From assembly GCA_905215425.1 (NCBI GenBank), contig CAJMQD010000052.1, positions 1 to 6,615 on the forward strand: a stretch of DNA of 6,615 nucleotides. Reading direction: 5' to 3'. Below the pieces are notes generated by a model. The model saw only the letters and a list, made by a program, of their open reading frames with translations, had not been told where the DNA came from and made no database searches. Made by a program: the position numbers and the translations under genes. The DNA is from an uncultured bacterium. GTDB lineage: Bacteria; Bacillota; Clostridia; Oscillospirales; Oscillospiraceae. Every line of letters starts with the position of its first letter. Position 1 is the stretch's first letter. Below are positions 1 to 5,122 of the stretch, one piece after another.

Positions 1-115
1 CGCACTCATTGCAGATGTATACGCCAGGACCGGCAATCAGCCTGCGCACCTCGTCCTGATGCTTGCCGCAAAAGGAGCAGCGCAGGGCTTTGTTGTTCTC
101 GTCGCTGCGAGCCAT
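1..115 (-). CDS. clpX: ATP-dependent Clp protease ATP-binding subunit ClpX, N-terminal fragment (runs off the left edge)
   Basis: Only the first 38 codons plus one base are present, starting at the ATG at 115-113. They encode the N-terminal zinc-binding domain of ClpX. Four cysteines are visible as C13-x2-C16 and C35-x2-C38 (CSFC ... CNEC), with the ClpX hallmark [13 protein letters not shown] between and around the second pair. In known ClpX this Cys4 domain dimerises and binds substrates and adaptors. The AAA+ part, which unfolds proteins and feeds them into ClpP, lies outside the window. The start is supported by an AGAGGTGA Shine-Dalgarno sequence a few bases upstream and by alignment to the usual ClpX N-terminus. 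The gene follows clpP after 67 bases and is probably co-transcribed with it; I see no promoter in that gap. The identity is secure, but the intactness of the rest cannot be judged. Confidence 0.97.
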   Translation of the reverse strand, partial: MARSDENNKALRCSFCGKHQDEVRRLIAGPGVYICNEC

Positions 116-139
116 GGGAATCACCTCTCAATTCAGCAA

Positions 140-169
140 GACAAGGGGGCGGTCCCCCGTCCCCTTGTC
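140..169 (-). repeat. 30-nt GC-rich hairpin between clpP and clpX, REP-like palindrome
   Basis: Read on the mRNA strand, the arm GACAAGGGG (169-161) pairs perfectly with CCCCTTGTC (148-140). An A/C mismatch and an inner CGG/CCG stem closed by a GGGA (GNRA-type) tetraloop fill the interior, making a compact 9+3 bp hairpin. It begins 13 bases after the clpP stop and ends 24 bases before the clpX ATG, just ahead of the clpX Shine-Dalgarno sequence. No U-tract follows, so it does not look like an intrinsic terminator. It may stabilise the clpP 3' end, partly uncouple clpX expression, or be a copy of a dispersed palindromic repeat. The structure is seen directly; the role is inference. Confidence 0.7.
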
Positions 170-182
170 ACGGTTTCGGATT

Positions 183-764
183 TCAGCGCTTCTCCAGCAC
201 CCGGTCGATCAGGCCGTACTCGACTGCCTCCTGAGCGGTCATGAAGTTGTCTCGCTCACAGTCGGCAGTGACCTGCTCGATGGACTTTCCGGTGTTCTCG
301 GACAGGATGCGGTTCATGCGCTTTTTCACGACCTCCAGCCGTTTCAGGTGGATGGCCATATCTGTGATCTGACCCTGTGTACCGGCAGAGGGCTGGTGGA
401 TCATAATCTCCGCATTGGGCAGGGCGATCCGCTTGCCCTTGGCGCCCGCCGCCAATAGAAACGCACCCATAGAGGCGGCCAGACCCACGCAGATGGTGGA
501 GACATCGCACTTGATATACTGCATGGTATCGTAGATGGCCATGCCGGCGGTGACGGAGCCGCCGGGGCTGTTGATATAGAACTGGATGTCCTTATCGGGG
601 TCCTGGGCCTCCAGATACAGCAGCTGGGCCACAATAAGGGAGGCCGTAGTATCATTGACCTCCTCAGACAGCATAATGATGCGGTCATTCAGCAACCGTG
701 AGAAGATGTCGTAGGACCGCTCTCCCCGGTTCGTCTGCTCTACTACATAAGGAACTAAACTCAT
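183..764 (-). CDS. clpP: ATP-dependent Clp protease proteolytic subunit ClpP
   Basis: This encodes the 193-residue serine peptidase subunit, which in known systems forms a double heptameric ring and degrades cytoplasmic proteins delivered by ClpX or ClpC. The catalytic triad is readable as S98 (GLAASMG), H123 (MIHQPSAG) and D172 (CERDNFM), the same numbering as Bacillus subtilis ClpP. The start [25 protein letters not shown] is the standard ClpP N-terminus with its axial-loop segment. The frame stays open upstream to another ATG at 845, but I chose 764 because AGAAGGAG sits 7 bases before it. The 27 extra residues have no family counterpart and overlap the leader. clpX follows after 67 bases and tig precedes it by 158 bases, the common tig-clpP-clpX order. 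I see no CtsR-type tandem heptamer operator in the leader. Length and motifs are complete. Confidence 0.99.
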   Translation of the reverse strand: MSLVPYVVEQTNRGERSYDIFSRLLNDRIIMLSEEVNDTTASLIVAQLLYLEAQDPDKDIQFYINSPGGSVTAGMAIYDTMQYIKCDVSTICVGLAASMGAFLLAAGAKGKRIALPNAEIMIHQPSAGTQGQITDMAIHLKRLEVVKKRMNRILSENTGKSIEQVTADCERDNFMTAQEAVEYGLIDRVLEKR

Positions 765-806
765 ATTCGTACTCCTTCTGACTGGGCGGATATTCTCGCC
801 TTCACC

Positions 807-826
807 GGCACGGCCTGCGCCGTGTC
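807..826 (-). other. Leader hairpin upstream of clpP
   Basis: A hairpin with arms CACGGC (809-814) and GCCGTG (819-824) and a 4-base loop extends by two more pairs, one of them G-U. It lies 38 bases or more upstream of the clpP Shine-Dalgarno sequence. If transcription starts just downstream of the TATACT box at 840-835, the hairpin would sit near the 5' end of the clpP mRNA, where such structures can protect against decay. The structure is seen; the role is speculative. Confidence 0.4.
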
Positions 827-834
827 CGCTGGTA

Positions 835-840
835 AGTATA
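835..840 (-). promoter_or_regulatory. Possible -10 element (TATACT) for clpP
   Basis: On the minus strand TATACT matches the sigma-A -10 consensus at 5 of 6 bases. It lies just downstream of the terminator after tig, which is where a clpP promoter would be expected. No good -35 hexamer is visible at 16-18 bases upstream, because that stretch is the terminator U-tract and its hairpin arm. The call is weak; clpP may instead depend on readthrough from tig. Confidence 0.3.
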
Positions 841-851
841 CCCACCGCAGC

Positions 852-880
852 AAAAAACCATTCCCAAAAGGGAAAGATGG
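852..880 (-). terminator. Likely intrinsic terminator after tig
   Basis: On the mRNA strand TTCCC (874-870), loop TTTT and GGGAA (865-861) form a stem. CCA/TGG extends it across a 3-base bulge, and TTTTTT (857-852) follows directly. The stem is modest, but the U-tract is well placed. It sits downstream of a stronger 10-bp hairpin at 883-915, so the two could act in tandem. It probably gives partial or full termination between tig and clpP. Confidence 0.6.
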
Positions 881-882
881 CA

Positions 883-915
883 CACGTCCGGGACAGCCAA
901 GCCGCCCCGGACGTG
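883..915 (-). other. Perfect 10-bp hairpin just after the tig stop codon
   Basis: CACGTCCGGG (883-892) and CCCGGACGTG (906-915) are exact inverted repeats separated by 13 bases, starting 7 bases after the tig TAA. No U-tract follows directly, but a second hairpin with a U-tract lies just downstream at 852-880. It may protect the tig mRNA 3' end or form the first half of a bipartite terminator. Confidence 0.65.
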
Positions 916-922
916 ATGGTAA

Positions 923-2230
923 TTACTCAGCCTTGGGCTCCTCGGCCTTCTTCTCGGGCTCGCCCACCTTGGCGGAGGACACGACCAGCTCGCTGGCCTT
1001 ACGCAGCTTCAGGTCGCGCTTCAGAGCATCCATGGGGATGATGTCCCGCACCTGCTGCTCCTCCATCTTGTACTGCTCCGCCATCTTGGCGATCTCGGCA
1101 TTCACGTCCTCCTCGCTGGCCTCCAGCTTTTCAGCATCAGCCACAGCGGTCAGAGCCAGCTCAACCTGGACCTGACGCAGAGCGGAGGGACGGGTAGCGG
1201 CGCGCAGAGCGTTGATGTCCATGCCCATCATCTTGGCATAGTCCTCCAGGGCAACACCCTGAGCCTGCAGACGGGCGGCGTAGTCCTCCATGATGCGGTC
1301 CAGCTGGCTCTCCACCATGCCGTCGGGGATCTCGCACTCCATGTTGTTCACCAGCTGCTCGATCACGGCGTTCTCGAAGGCGTTCTGAGCCTCGGCCTTG
1401 CGGCGCTCCAGCAGCTTATCACCCAGGTCCTTGCGGAAATCAGCCAGAGTCTCAAACTCGGACACATCCTTGGCAAACTCATCGTCCACCTTGGGGGCCT
1501 TGGTCTCCTTCACCTCGCTGACCTTCACGTGGAACACCACGGCCTTGCCGGCCAGATCCTTGTGATAGTCCTCGGGGAAGGTGATATTGATATCCTTCTC
1601 CTCGCCGGCCTTCATGCCGATGACCTGCTCCTCAAAGCCGGGGACGAAGGTGCCGGAGCCCAGCTTCAGCTCGTAGTTCTCACCCTTGCCGCCCTCGAAG
1701 GGAGTGCCGTTGTCAAAGCCCTCGAAGTCGATCACGGCGGTGTCGCCCTTGCGGGACTTGCGCTTTACGCTGGCCAGACGGCTGGCACGCTCCACAAAGG
1801 GCTTCATCTCATTGTCGATATCCTCTTCAGTGACCTCAGCCTCGGCCTTAGGAGCCACCAGGCCCTTGTACTCGCCCAGCTTTACCTCGGGACGGACAGA
1901 CACCAGAGCCTTAAAGGTCAGGCCGTCCTTGCCAGCCTCTACGATCTCCAGCTGGGGATGACCCATGTCCTCCAGGCCCTGCTCCTTCACGGCCTCGTCA
2001 TAAGCGGCGGGATAAACATCATTGATAGCATCTTCATAGAACACACCGGAACCAAACATGCCCTCGATGATCTTCCGGGGAGCCTTGCCCTTACGGAAGC
2101 CGGGAACATTGATGTTCTTGCGATTTTGGAGATAGGCCTTCTGAACAGCGGCCTCAAAGGTTTCGGCATCCACCTGGATGGTGAGCTCTACCGTGCTTTT
2201 TTCTTTCTTTTCAACGTTGGTGACCTTCAT
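923..2230 (-). CDS. tig: Trigger factor, ribosome-associated chaperone and peptidyl-prolyl isomerase
   Basis: The 435-residue protein is a full-length trigger factor, which docks at the ribosomal exit tunnel and shields nascent chains. Domains in order: an N-terminal ribosome-binding domain (about 1-115) with the docking signature GFRKGKAP at 44-51; an FKBP-type peptidyl-prolyl isomerase domain (about 153-243) containing [13 protein letters not shown] and [22 protein letters not shown]; and a helical C-terminal chaperone domain (about 250-420). It ends in a short Lys/Glu/Pro-rich charged tail ([12 protein letters not shown]). The ATG at 2230 is preceded by AGGAGG with a 10-base spacing. The gene has its own candidate promoter at 2339-2367 and a leader of about 100 nt that can sequester the ribosome binding site. 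A hairpin and U-tract follow it, before clpP. Nothing is missing or truncated. Confidence 0.98.
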   Translation of the reverse strand: MKVTNVEKKEKSTVELTIQVDAETFEAAVQKAYLQNRKNINVPGFRKGKAPRKIIEGMFGSGVFYEDAINDVYPAAYDEAVKEQGLEDMGHPQLEIVEAGKDGLTFKALVSVRPEVKLGEYKGLVAPKAEAEVTEEDIDNEMKPFVERASRLASVKRKSRKGDTAVIDFEGFDNGTPFEGGKGENYELKLGSGTFVPGFEEQVIGMKAGEEKDINITFPEDYHKDLAGKAVVFHVKVSEVKETKAPKVDDEFAKDVSEFETLADFRKDLGDKLLERRKAEAQNAFENAVIEQLVNNMECEIPDGMVESQLDRIMEDYAARLQAQGVALEDYAKMMGMDINALRAATRPSALRQVQVELALTAVADAEKLEASEEDVNAEIAKMAEQYKMEEQQVRDIIPMDALKRDLKLRKASELVVSSAKVGEPEKKAEEPKAE

Positions 2231-2237
2231 TTGTTAC

Positions 2238-2276
2238 TTTCCTCCTGACAGCGCGAAGCCCTCCCACAGGAGGAAA
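2238..2276 (-). promoter_or_regulatory. Shine-Dalgarno sequestering structure in the tig leader
   Basis: The tig ribosome binding region CAGGAGGAAA (2247-2238) has an exact 10-base complement, TTTCCTCCTG (2276-2267), just upstream with a 19-base loop. Pairing would bury the whole AGGAGG. The complement can instead pair with GGAGG (2264-2260) in the loop through CCTCC (2273-2269) and a 4-base UGUG loop, which would free the ribosome binding site. This gives two mutually exclusive folds in the mRNA. The complementarity is seen directly; that it regulates translation, for example as a thermosensor or protein-binding switch, is inference. Confidence 0.5.
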
Positions 2277-2338
2277 ACACGCGCCTTAATACTTGGGACG
2301 CCGTCAAAAAGGGCGCACCCTAAGATATTCGCCACGAT

Positions 2339-2367
2339 ATTCTATCAGATATGTGGCAGTTTGACCA
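2339..2367 (-). promoter_or_regulatory. Candidate sigma-A promoter for tig
   Basis: On the minus strand TGGTCA (2367-2362, 4 of 6 to the -35 consensus) and TAGAAT (2344-2339, 5 of 6 to the -10 consensus) are separated by exactly 17 bases. Transcription would start near 2332, giving a leader of about 100 nt. AT-rich tracts just upstream at 2372-2410 could act as an UP-like element. The -35 hexamer is imperfect, so confidence is moderate. Confidence 0.5.
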
Positions 2368-2371
2368 GCCT

Positions 2372-2410
2372 AATTTTAAGAATTTTCCATGAATTTTCGA
2401 AAAAATTCAT
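2372..2410. promoter_or_regulatory. Phased A/T-tracts and AT-rich palindrome upstream of the tig promoter
   Basis: AATTTT occurs on the plus strand at 2372, 2381 and 2392, followed by A6TT from 2400, at steps of about 9, 11 and 8 bases. In an otherwise GC-rich region this is conspicuous and suggests curved DNA or an UP-like element at roughly -40 to -75 of the tig promoter. Bases 2389-2410 also form a perfect 9-bp palindrome, ATGAATTTT-CGAA-AAAATTCAT. I see no terminator with a U-tract for the upstream phosphoesterase gene in 2411-2454. Confidence 0.45.
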
Positions 2411-2454
2411 ATTTTGCCCTTTTCCGGGCCTGTTTTTCGCCGTCGGCGGCCTGC

Positions 2455-3141
2455 TCAGTCCATGATTTTCTGGGGACGGAATTTAAGAAAGTCGGCAGCG
2501 ACCAGCTGATAATCGATCCCATCCCGCTCGCCCCGCACCGCCAGACGGTGGCTATAACCGTGGAGGTGGCCGTAGAAGCAGCGCTTAACGCCGTACTCCT
2601 TCAGCAGATCAACGATCTCCTGGCAGCAGTAGCCCTGATAGACAGGGGGATAATGGAGAAAGCAGAGCTTCTCCCGTTCCCCCGCCGCCTTCAAGGACGC
2701 CTCCAGCCGCATCAGCTCCCGGTTAAATATTTTGGCGCTGTGCTCTCCCCGATCTTCTTCATAAAACCAGCCTCGGGTCCCGCACAGGGCAACGTCTCCA
2801 TACAGGGCGCAGCTGTTATGGATGATCTCCAGCTTGTCCCAGCCGTTCTCCTGCCAGAACCGGCGCATTTTGGCCGCCGTAGTCCACCAGTAGTCATGGT
2901 TTCCCTTCAGCAAGAGCTTTCGTCCGGGCAGCTGCTGCAAAAACGTGAAATCCTTGCGCCCTTCTTCCAAACTCATGGCCCAAGAGATATCGCCGCACAG
3001 AAGGATCGTATCCTCCTCAGACAGGGCAGAAAAGGCTTCCTGCAGGCGGTCGATATAACCGGCCCACCCCGGCCCGAATACGTCCATGGGCTTGTTGGAG
3101 CCCAGAGACAAGTGGGTGTCCCCAATGGCGTACAGAGCCAT
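2455..3141 (-). CDS. Calcineurin-like metallophosphoesterase (COG1768-like), substrate unknown
   Basis: The 228-residue protein has the full set of binuclear-metal phosphoesterase motifs in order: D8 and H10 (GDTH), D51 (GDISW), N81-H82 (GNHD), H163 (FLHYPPV), and H192 and H194 (GHLHG). No signal peptide or membrane segment is visible, so it should be cytoplasmic. The family members hydrolyse phosphomono- or diesters, but the substrate cannot be told from sequence. The HYPPV and GDISWAMSLEE segments resemble the COG1768 predicted phosphohydrolases. The ATG at 3141 lies 3 bases after the thrC stop, and its GAGGTGA Shine-Dalgarno sequence overlaps that stop, so translation is probably coupled to thrC. 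A link to threonine or phosphohomoserine metabolism is possible but unproven. The motifs are complete, so the enzyme is probably active. Confidence 0.93.
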   Translation of the reverse strand: MALYAIGDTHLSLGSNKPMDVFGPGWAGYIDRLQEAFSALSEEDTILLCGDISWAMSLEEGRKDFTFLQQLPGRKLLLKGNHDYWWTTAAKMRRFWQENGWDKLEIIHNSCALYGDVALCGTRGWFYEEDRGEHSAKIFNRELMRLEASLKAAGEREKLCFLHYPPVYQGYCCQEIVDLLKEYGVKRCFYGHLHGYSHRLAVRGERDGIDYQLVAADFLKFRPQKIMD

Positions 3142-3144
3142 TCG

Positions 3145-4632
3145 TCACCTCAGCATAGACAGCACGGCATCCACCATGTGGTCCTTCTCCACAACCTGAG
3201 TGAAGCGTACTTCTTTATTGCGCAGGGAGGCCAGAGGAGCGGGAACAGGCAGACCGGTCTTTTCGCTCAGCTCGTCCAGCAGATCCAGACCGCCGGCCTT
3301 CGTCTGCACCCCAAGGCCGCCCAGTACGCTGTCGCCAAAGTTGAAGGGGCTGGCCGTGGAGGCCACCACAGCGGGGGTCATGTCTCCGGACTCTTTGCGA
3401 TACTGCTCCAACGCGGAGAAGCCTACCGCAGTGTGGGGGTCGATCACATAACCGTATTTCTTATCAATTTCGCCGATCACCCGCTGGGTCTCCTGATCGT
3501 CACAGAAATAGGCGCTGAACCGCTTCTGGATCTTATCCTTCACCGCCTTGCTCACTTCATAGCGGCCGCTGTCGGACAGCTGCTTCATGTAATCCCGTAC
3601 CTGAGCGGTATCTCCCCCGGTCAGGATATAAAGCAGACGCTCCAGATTGCTGGACACCAGAATGTCCATAGAGGGAGACATGGTGTTATAGAAGGTGCGG
3701 TTCTTGTCATACACCCCTGTGCGGATAAAGTCGGTAAGCACATTATTGTGGTTGGAGGCACAGATCAGGCGGTTCACCGGCATTCCCATTTCCGCGGCGA
3801 AATAGGCGGCCAGAATATTGCCGAAGTTGCCCGTGGGCACACAGATGTTGATGGGATCGCCCAGCGTGATCTTTTCCGCCTTCAGCAGGTCGCAGTAGGC
3901 AGACAGGTAGTAAACCACCTGGGGCAGCACCCGCCCCCAGTTGATGGAGTTGGCAGAGGACAGGAAATAGCCCCGCTGGGCCAGCTCCTGCCGCAGCTGT
4001 TCATCGTTAAACAGCTTCTTCACTCCAGTCTGGGCATCGTCAAAGTTGCCCACTACGGAGCAGACGCCTACATTGCTGCCCTCCTGGGTTACCATCTGAA
4101 GCTGCTGGACCTGAGACACACCGTCCTTGGGATAGAACACCAGAATCTTGGTGTGATCCACATCCCGGAAGCCCTCCAGTGCGCCCTTGCCCGTGTCGCC
4201 CGAGGTGGCCACCAGGATACACACTGTCTTCTCCTCCTCCGTCTTGACCAGAGAGGCGGACAGCAGGTGGGGCAGCATTTGCAGGGCCATATCCTTAAAG
4301 GCGCAGGTGGGGCCGTGCCACAGCTCCAGACAGTGAGTATTGTCGTCCAGCGTCTTGACAGGAGCCACTTCGGGCGTGTCAAACTTGCTGGGCCCGTATG
4401 CCGCAGCCGCAAAGTCAGACAGCTCTTTGACGCTGAATTCCTCCAGGAACATCTTCATCACATAGACCGCCCGCTGCTGATAGGACATATTCATCATGTC
4501 CTCCAGCGCCGTTTTGGGCAGGCGCGGCAGATAGATGGGAGTCAGCAGGCCGCCATCCTCCGCCAGGCCCTGAACGATCGCCTGCGAAGCGGAAAACTTC
4601 CGCCCCGGATCCCGCGTACTGATATACTGCAT
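3145..4632 (-). CDS. thrC: Threonine synthase
   Basis: This PLP enzyme converts O-phosphohomoserine and water to threonine and phosphate, the last step of threonine synthesis in the cytoplasm. The 495-residue sequence belongs to the longer, E. coli-like class starting MQYISTRDP. The PLP lysine is K113 in HGPTCAFKDMALQ. Other conserved segments are ATSGDTGKGALEGF (142-155), the PLP phosphate-binding loop PTGNFGN (267-273), SANSINWGR (226-234) and the C-terminal DPHTAVGF (398-405). The ATG at 4632 is the first possible start because an in-frame TAG sits two codons upstream. The nearest Shine-Dalgarno-like sequence (AAAGG) is rather far, at about 13 bases. The gene has its own promoter at 4710-4738 and is followed 3 bases later by the phosphoesterase gene. 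The leader is too short for a T-box, so control may act at the promoter palindrome. Confidence 0.98.
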   Translation of the reverse strand: MQYISTRDPGRKFSASQAIVQGLAEDGGLLTPIYLPRLPKTALEDMMNMSYQQRAVYVMKMFLEEFSVKELSDFAAAAYGPSKFDTPEVAPVKTLDDNTHCLELWHGPTCAFKDMALQMLPHLLSASLVKTEEEKTVCILVATSGDTGKGALEGFRDVDHTKILVFYPKDGVSQVQQLQMVTQEGSNVGVCSVVGNFDDAQTGVKKLFNDEQLRQELAQRGYFLSSANSINWGRVLPQVVYYLSAYCDLLKAEKITLGDPINICVPTGNFGNILAAYFAAEMGMPVNRLICASNHNNVLTDFIRTGVYDKNRTFYNTMSPSMDILVSSNLERLLYILTGGDTAQVRDYMKQLSDSGRYEVSKAVKDKIQKRFSAYFCDDQETQRVIGEIDKKYGYVIDPHTAVGFSALEQYRKESGDMTPAVVASTASPFNFGDSVLGGLGVQTKAGGLDLLDELSEKTGLPVPAPLASLRNKEVRFTQVVEKDHMVDAVLSMLR

Positions 4633-4670
4633 ATTCTAAAACCAACCTTTCTGTGGGGAATTTATTCCAT

Positions 4671-4692
4671 TCCGGCGGTCCGGTCCGCCGGA
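4671..4692 (-). other. GC-rich hairpin in the thrC leader
   Basis: TCCGGCGG (4671-4678) and CCGCCGGA (4685-4692) form a perfect 8-bp stem with a 6-base loop within the predicted leader of about 70 nt. It is followed by AATGGAATAAATTCC rather than a U-tract, so it is not an attenuator terminator. It may affect mRNA stability or expose the weak thrC ribosome binding site. Confidence 0.5.
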
Positions 4693-4709
4693 CAGTGCCG
4701 ATGTTTTTT

Positions 4710-4738
4710 ATTATGACAGTTTCTGTCCCCTCGGTCAA
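4710..4738 (-). promoter_or_regulatory. Sigma-A-type promoter for thrC
   Basis: On the minus strand TTGACC (4738-4733) and CATAAT (4715-4710) are each 5 of 6 to consensus and separated by exactly 17 bases. Transcription would begin near 4703, about 70 bases before the thrC ATG. It lies entirely in the yraN-thrC gap and makes thrC and the phosphoesterase an independent unit. No terminator is visible after yraN, so readthrough from rbgA-rnhB-yraN is also possible. Confidence 0.8.
4715..4727. promoter_or_regulatory. Candidate operator palindrome inside the thrC promoter
   Basis: GACAG-TTT-CTGTC is a perfect 5-bp inverted repeat lying in the spacer and touching the first base of the -10 box. A repressor bound here would block RNA polymerase. 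A second GACAGT half-site occurs at 4691-4696, 24 bases away. It does not match the LexA, CIRCE or CtsR consensus sequences I know. The repressor is unknown. Confidence 0.4.
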
Positions 4739-4753
4739 GCTTTGGAAGGAAAA

Positions 4754-5122
4754 TCAAAATGCGTTCTCTATGTGCCGGACAATGGGCGCTTTTGTGTCCA
4801 TACCCCGGGGAGCAAGGATCTCTACCACATCAAATCTCGGCTGGAGATTAGTCATATGCTCCGCCAAATAGAGCTGGGCCGAAATACGCAGCCGCTCCTG
4901 CTTATGGGCATCCACAAAGGCTCCGGGCGTACCAAATCGCTCCGACCGCCGCAACTTCACCTCTACAAAACAGAGAAAGTTCTCTTTTTCGCAGATCAGG
5001 TCGATCTCTCCAAAGCGGCAGTGCCACCCCGCAGCCACCAGCCGGTATCCCTTTCCGGCCAGCTCCCGGGCCGCCAGTTCCTCCCCCCAGCGGCCCAGCA
5101 GACGCTTCTCTCCCCCGTTCAT
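4754..5122 (-). CDS. yraN: UPF0102 / YraN family protein, nuclease-like fold
   Basis: The 122-residue protein matches UPF0102. It has a GEE near the N-terminus (14-16), GYRLVAAGWHCRFGEIDLI (25-43), FVEVK (52-56), KQ (74-75) and RFDVVEI (96-102). E15, D41, E54 and K56 form the pattern of a PD-(D/E)XK nuclease core. The family is predicted to act on branched or damaged DNA, but the substrate is not certain. Its length is typical. The ATG at 5122 overlaps the rnhB stop as ATGA. The 20 bases upstream are dominated by T6A6 and contain no Shine-Dalgarno sequence, so translation must rely on reinitiation after rnhB, or partly on -1 frameshifting. The neighbours rbgA and rnhB are frequent partners in Firmicutes. 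No promoter of its own is visible. Confidence 0.93.
   Translation of the reverse strand: MNGGEKRLLGRWGEELAARELAGKGYRLVAAGWHCRFGEIDLICEKENFLCFVEVKLRRSERFGTPGAFVDAHKQERLRISAQLYLAEHMTNLQPRFDVVEILAPRGMDTKAPIVRHIENAF

Noticed and set aside
765..845. A 27-residue N-terminal extension of ClpP from the ATG at 845
   Set aside because: The family start at 764 has a strong AGAAGGAG site 7 bases upstream. The extension has no ClpP counterpart and overlaps the candidate -10 box and the leader hairpin.
765..922. CtsR or CIRCE heat-shock operators near clpP
   Set aside because: No tandem GGTCAAA-type heptamers and no TTAGCACTC-N9-GAGTGCTAA repeat are present. A lone GGTCAAA occurs upstream of tig, but without its partner.
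1529..2248. A 239-codon plus-strand open frame opposite tig
   Set aside because: It is a Leu/Gly/His-rich mirror frame of a clear trigger factor gene, with no family motif.
2417..2438. Plus-strand terminator-like GCCC/GGGC hairpin followed by CTGTTTTT
   Set aside because: The stem is only 4 bp, and no plus-strand gene exists to need it. On the minus strand it has no U-tract, so it does not end the phosphoesterase transcript either.
2389..4716. A 775-codon open frame on the plus strand opposite thrC and the phosphoesterase gene
   Set aside because: It runs antisense across two well-supported genes. Its translation has no recognisable domain and has the His/Gln/Leu-rich look of a mirror frame. 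No plus-strand promoter or good ribosome binding site supports it. Its length follows from the GC-rich codon use of the genes opposite.
4633..4753. T-box or other riboswitch upstream of thrC
   Set aside because: The predicted leader is about 70 nt, with one GC-rich hairpin and no specifier loop, T-box sequence or terminator. It is too short and lacks the conserved elements.
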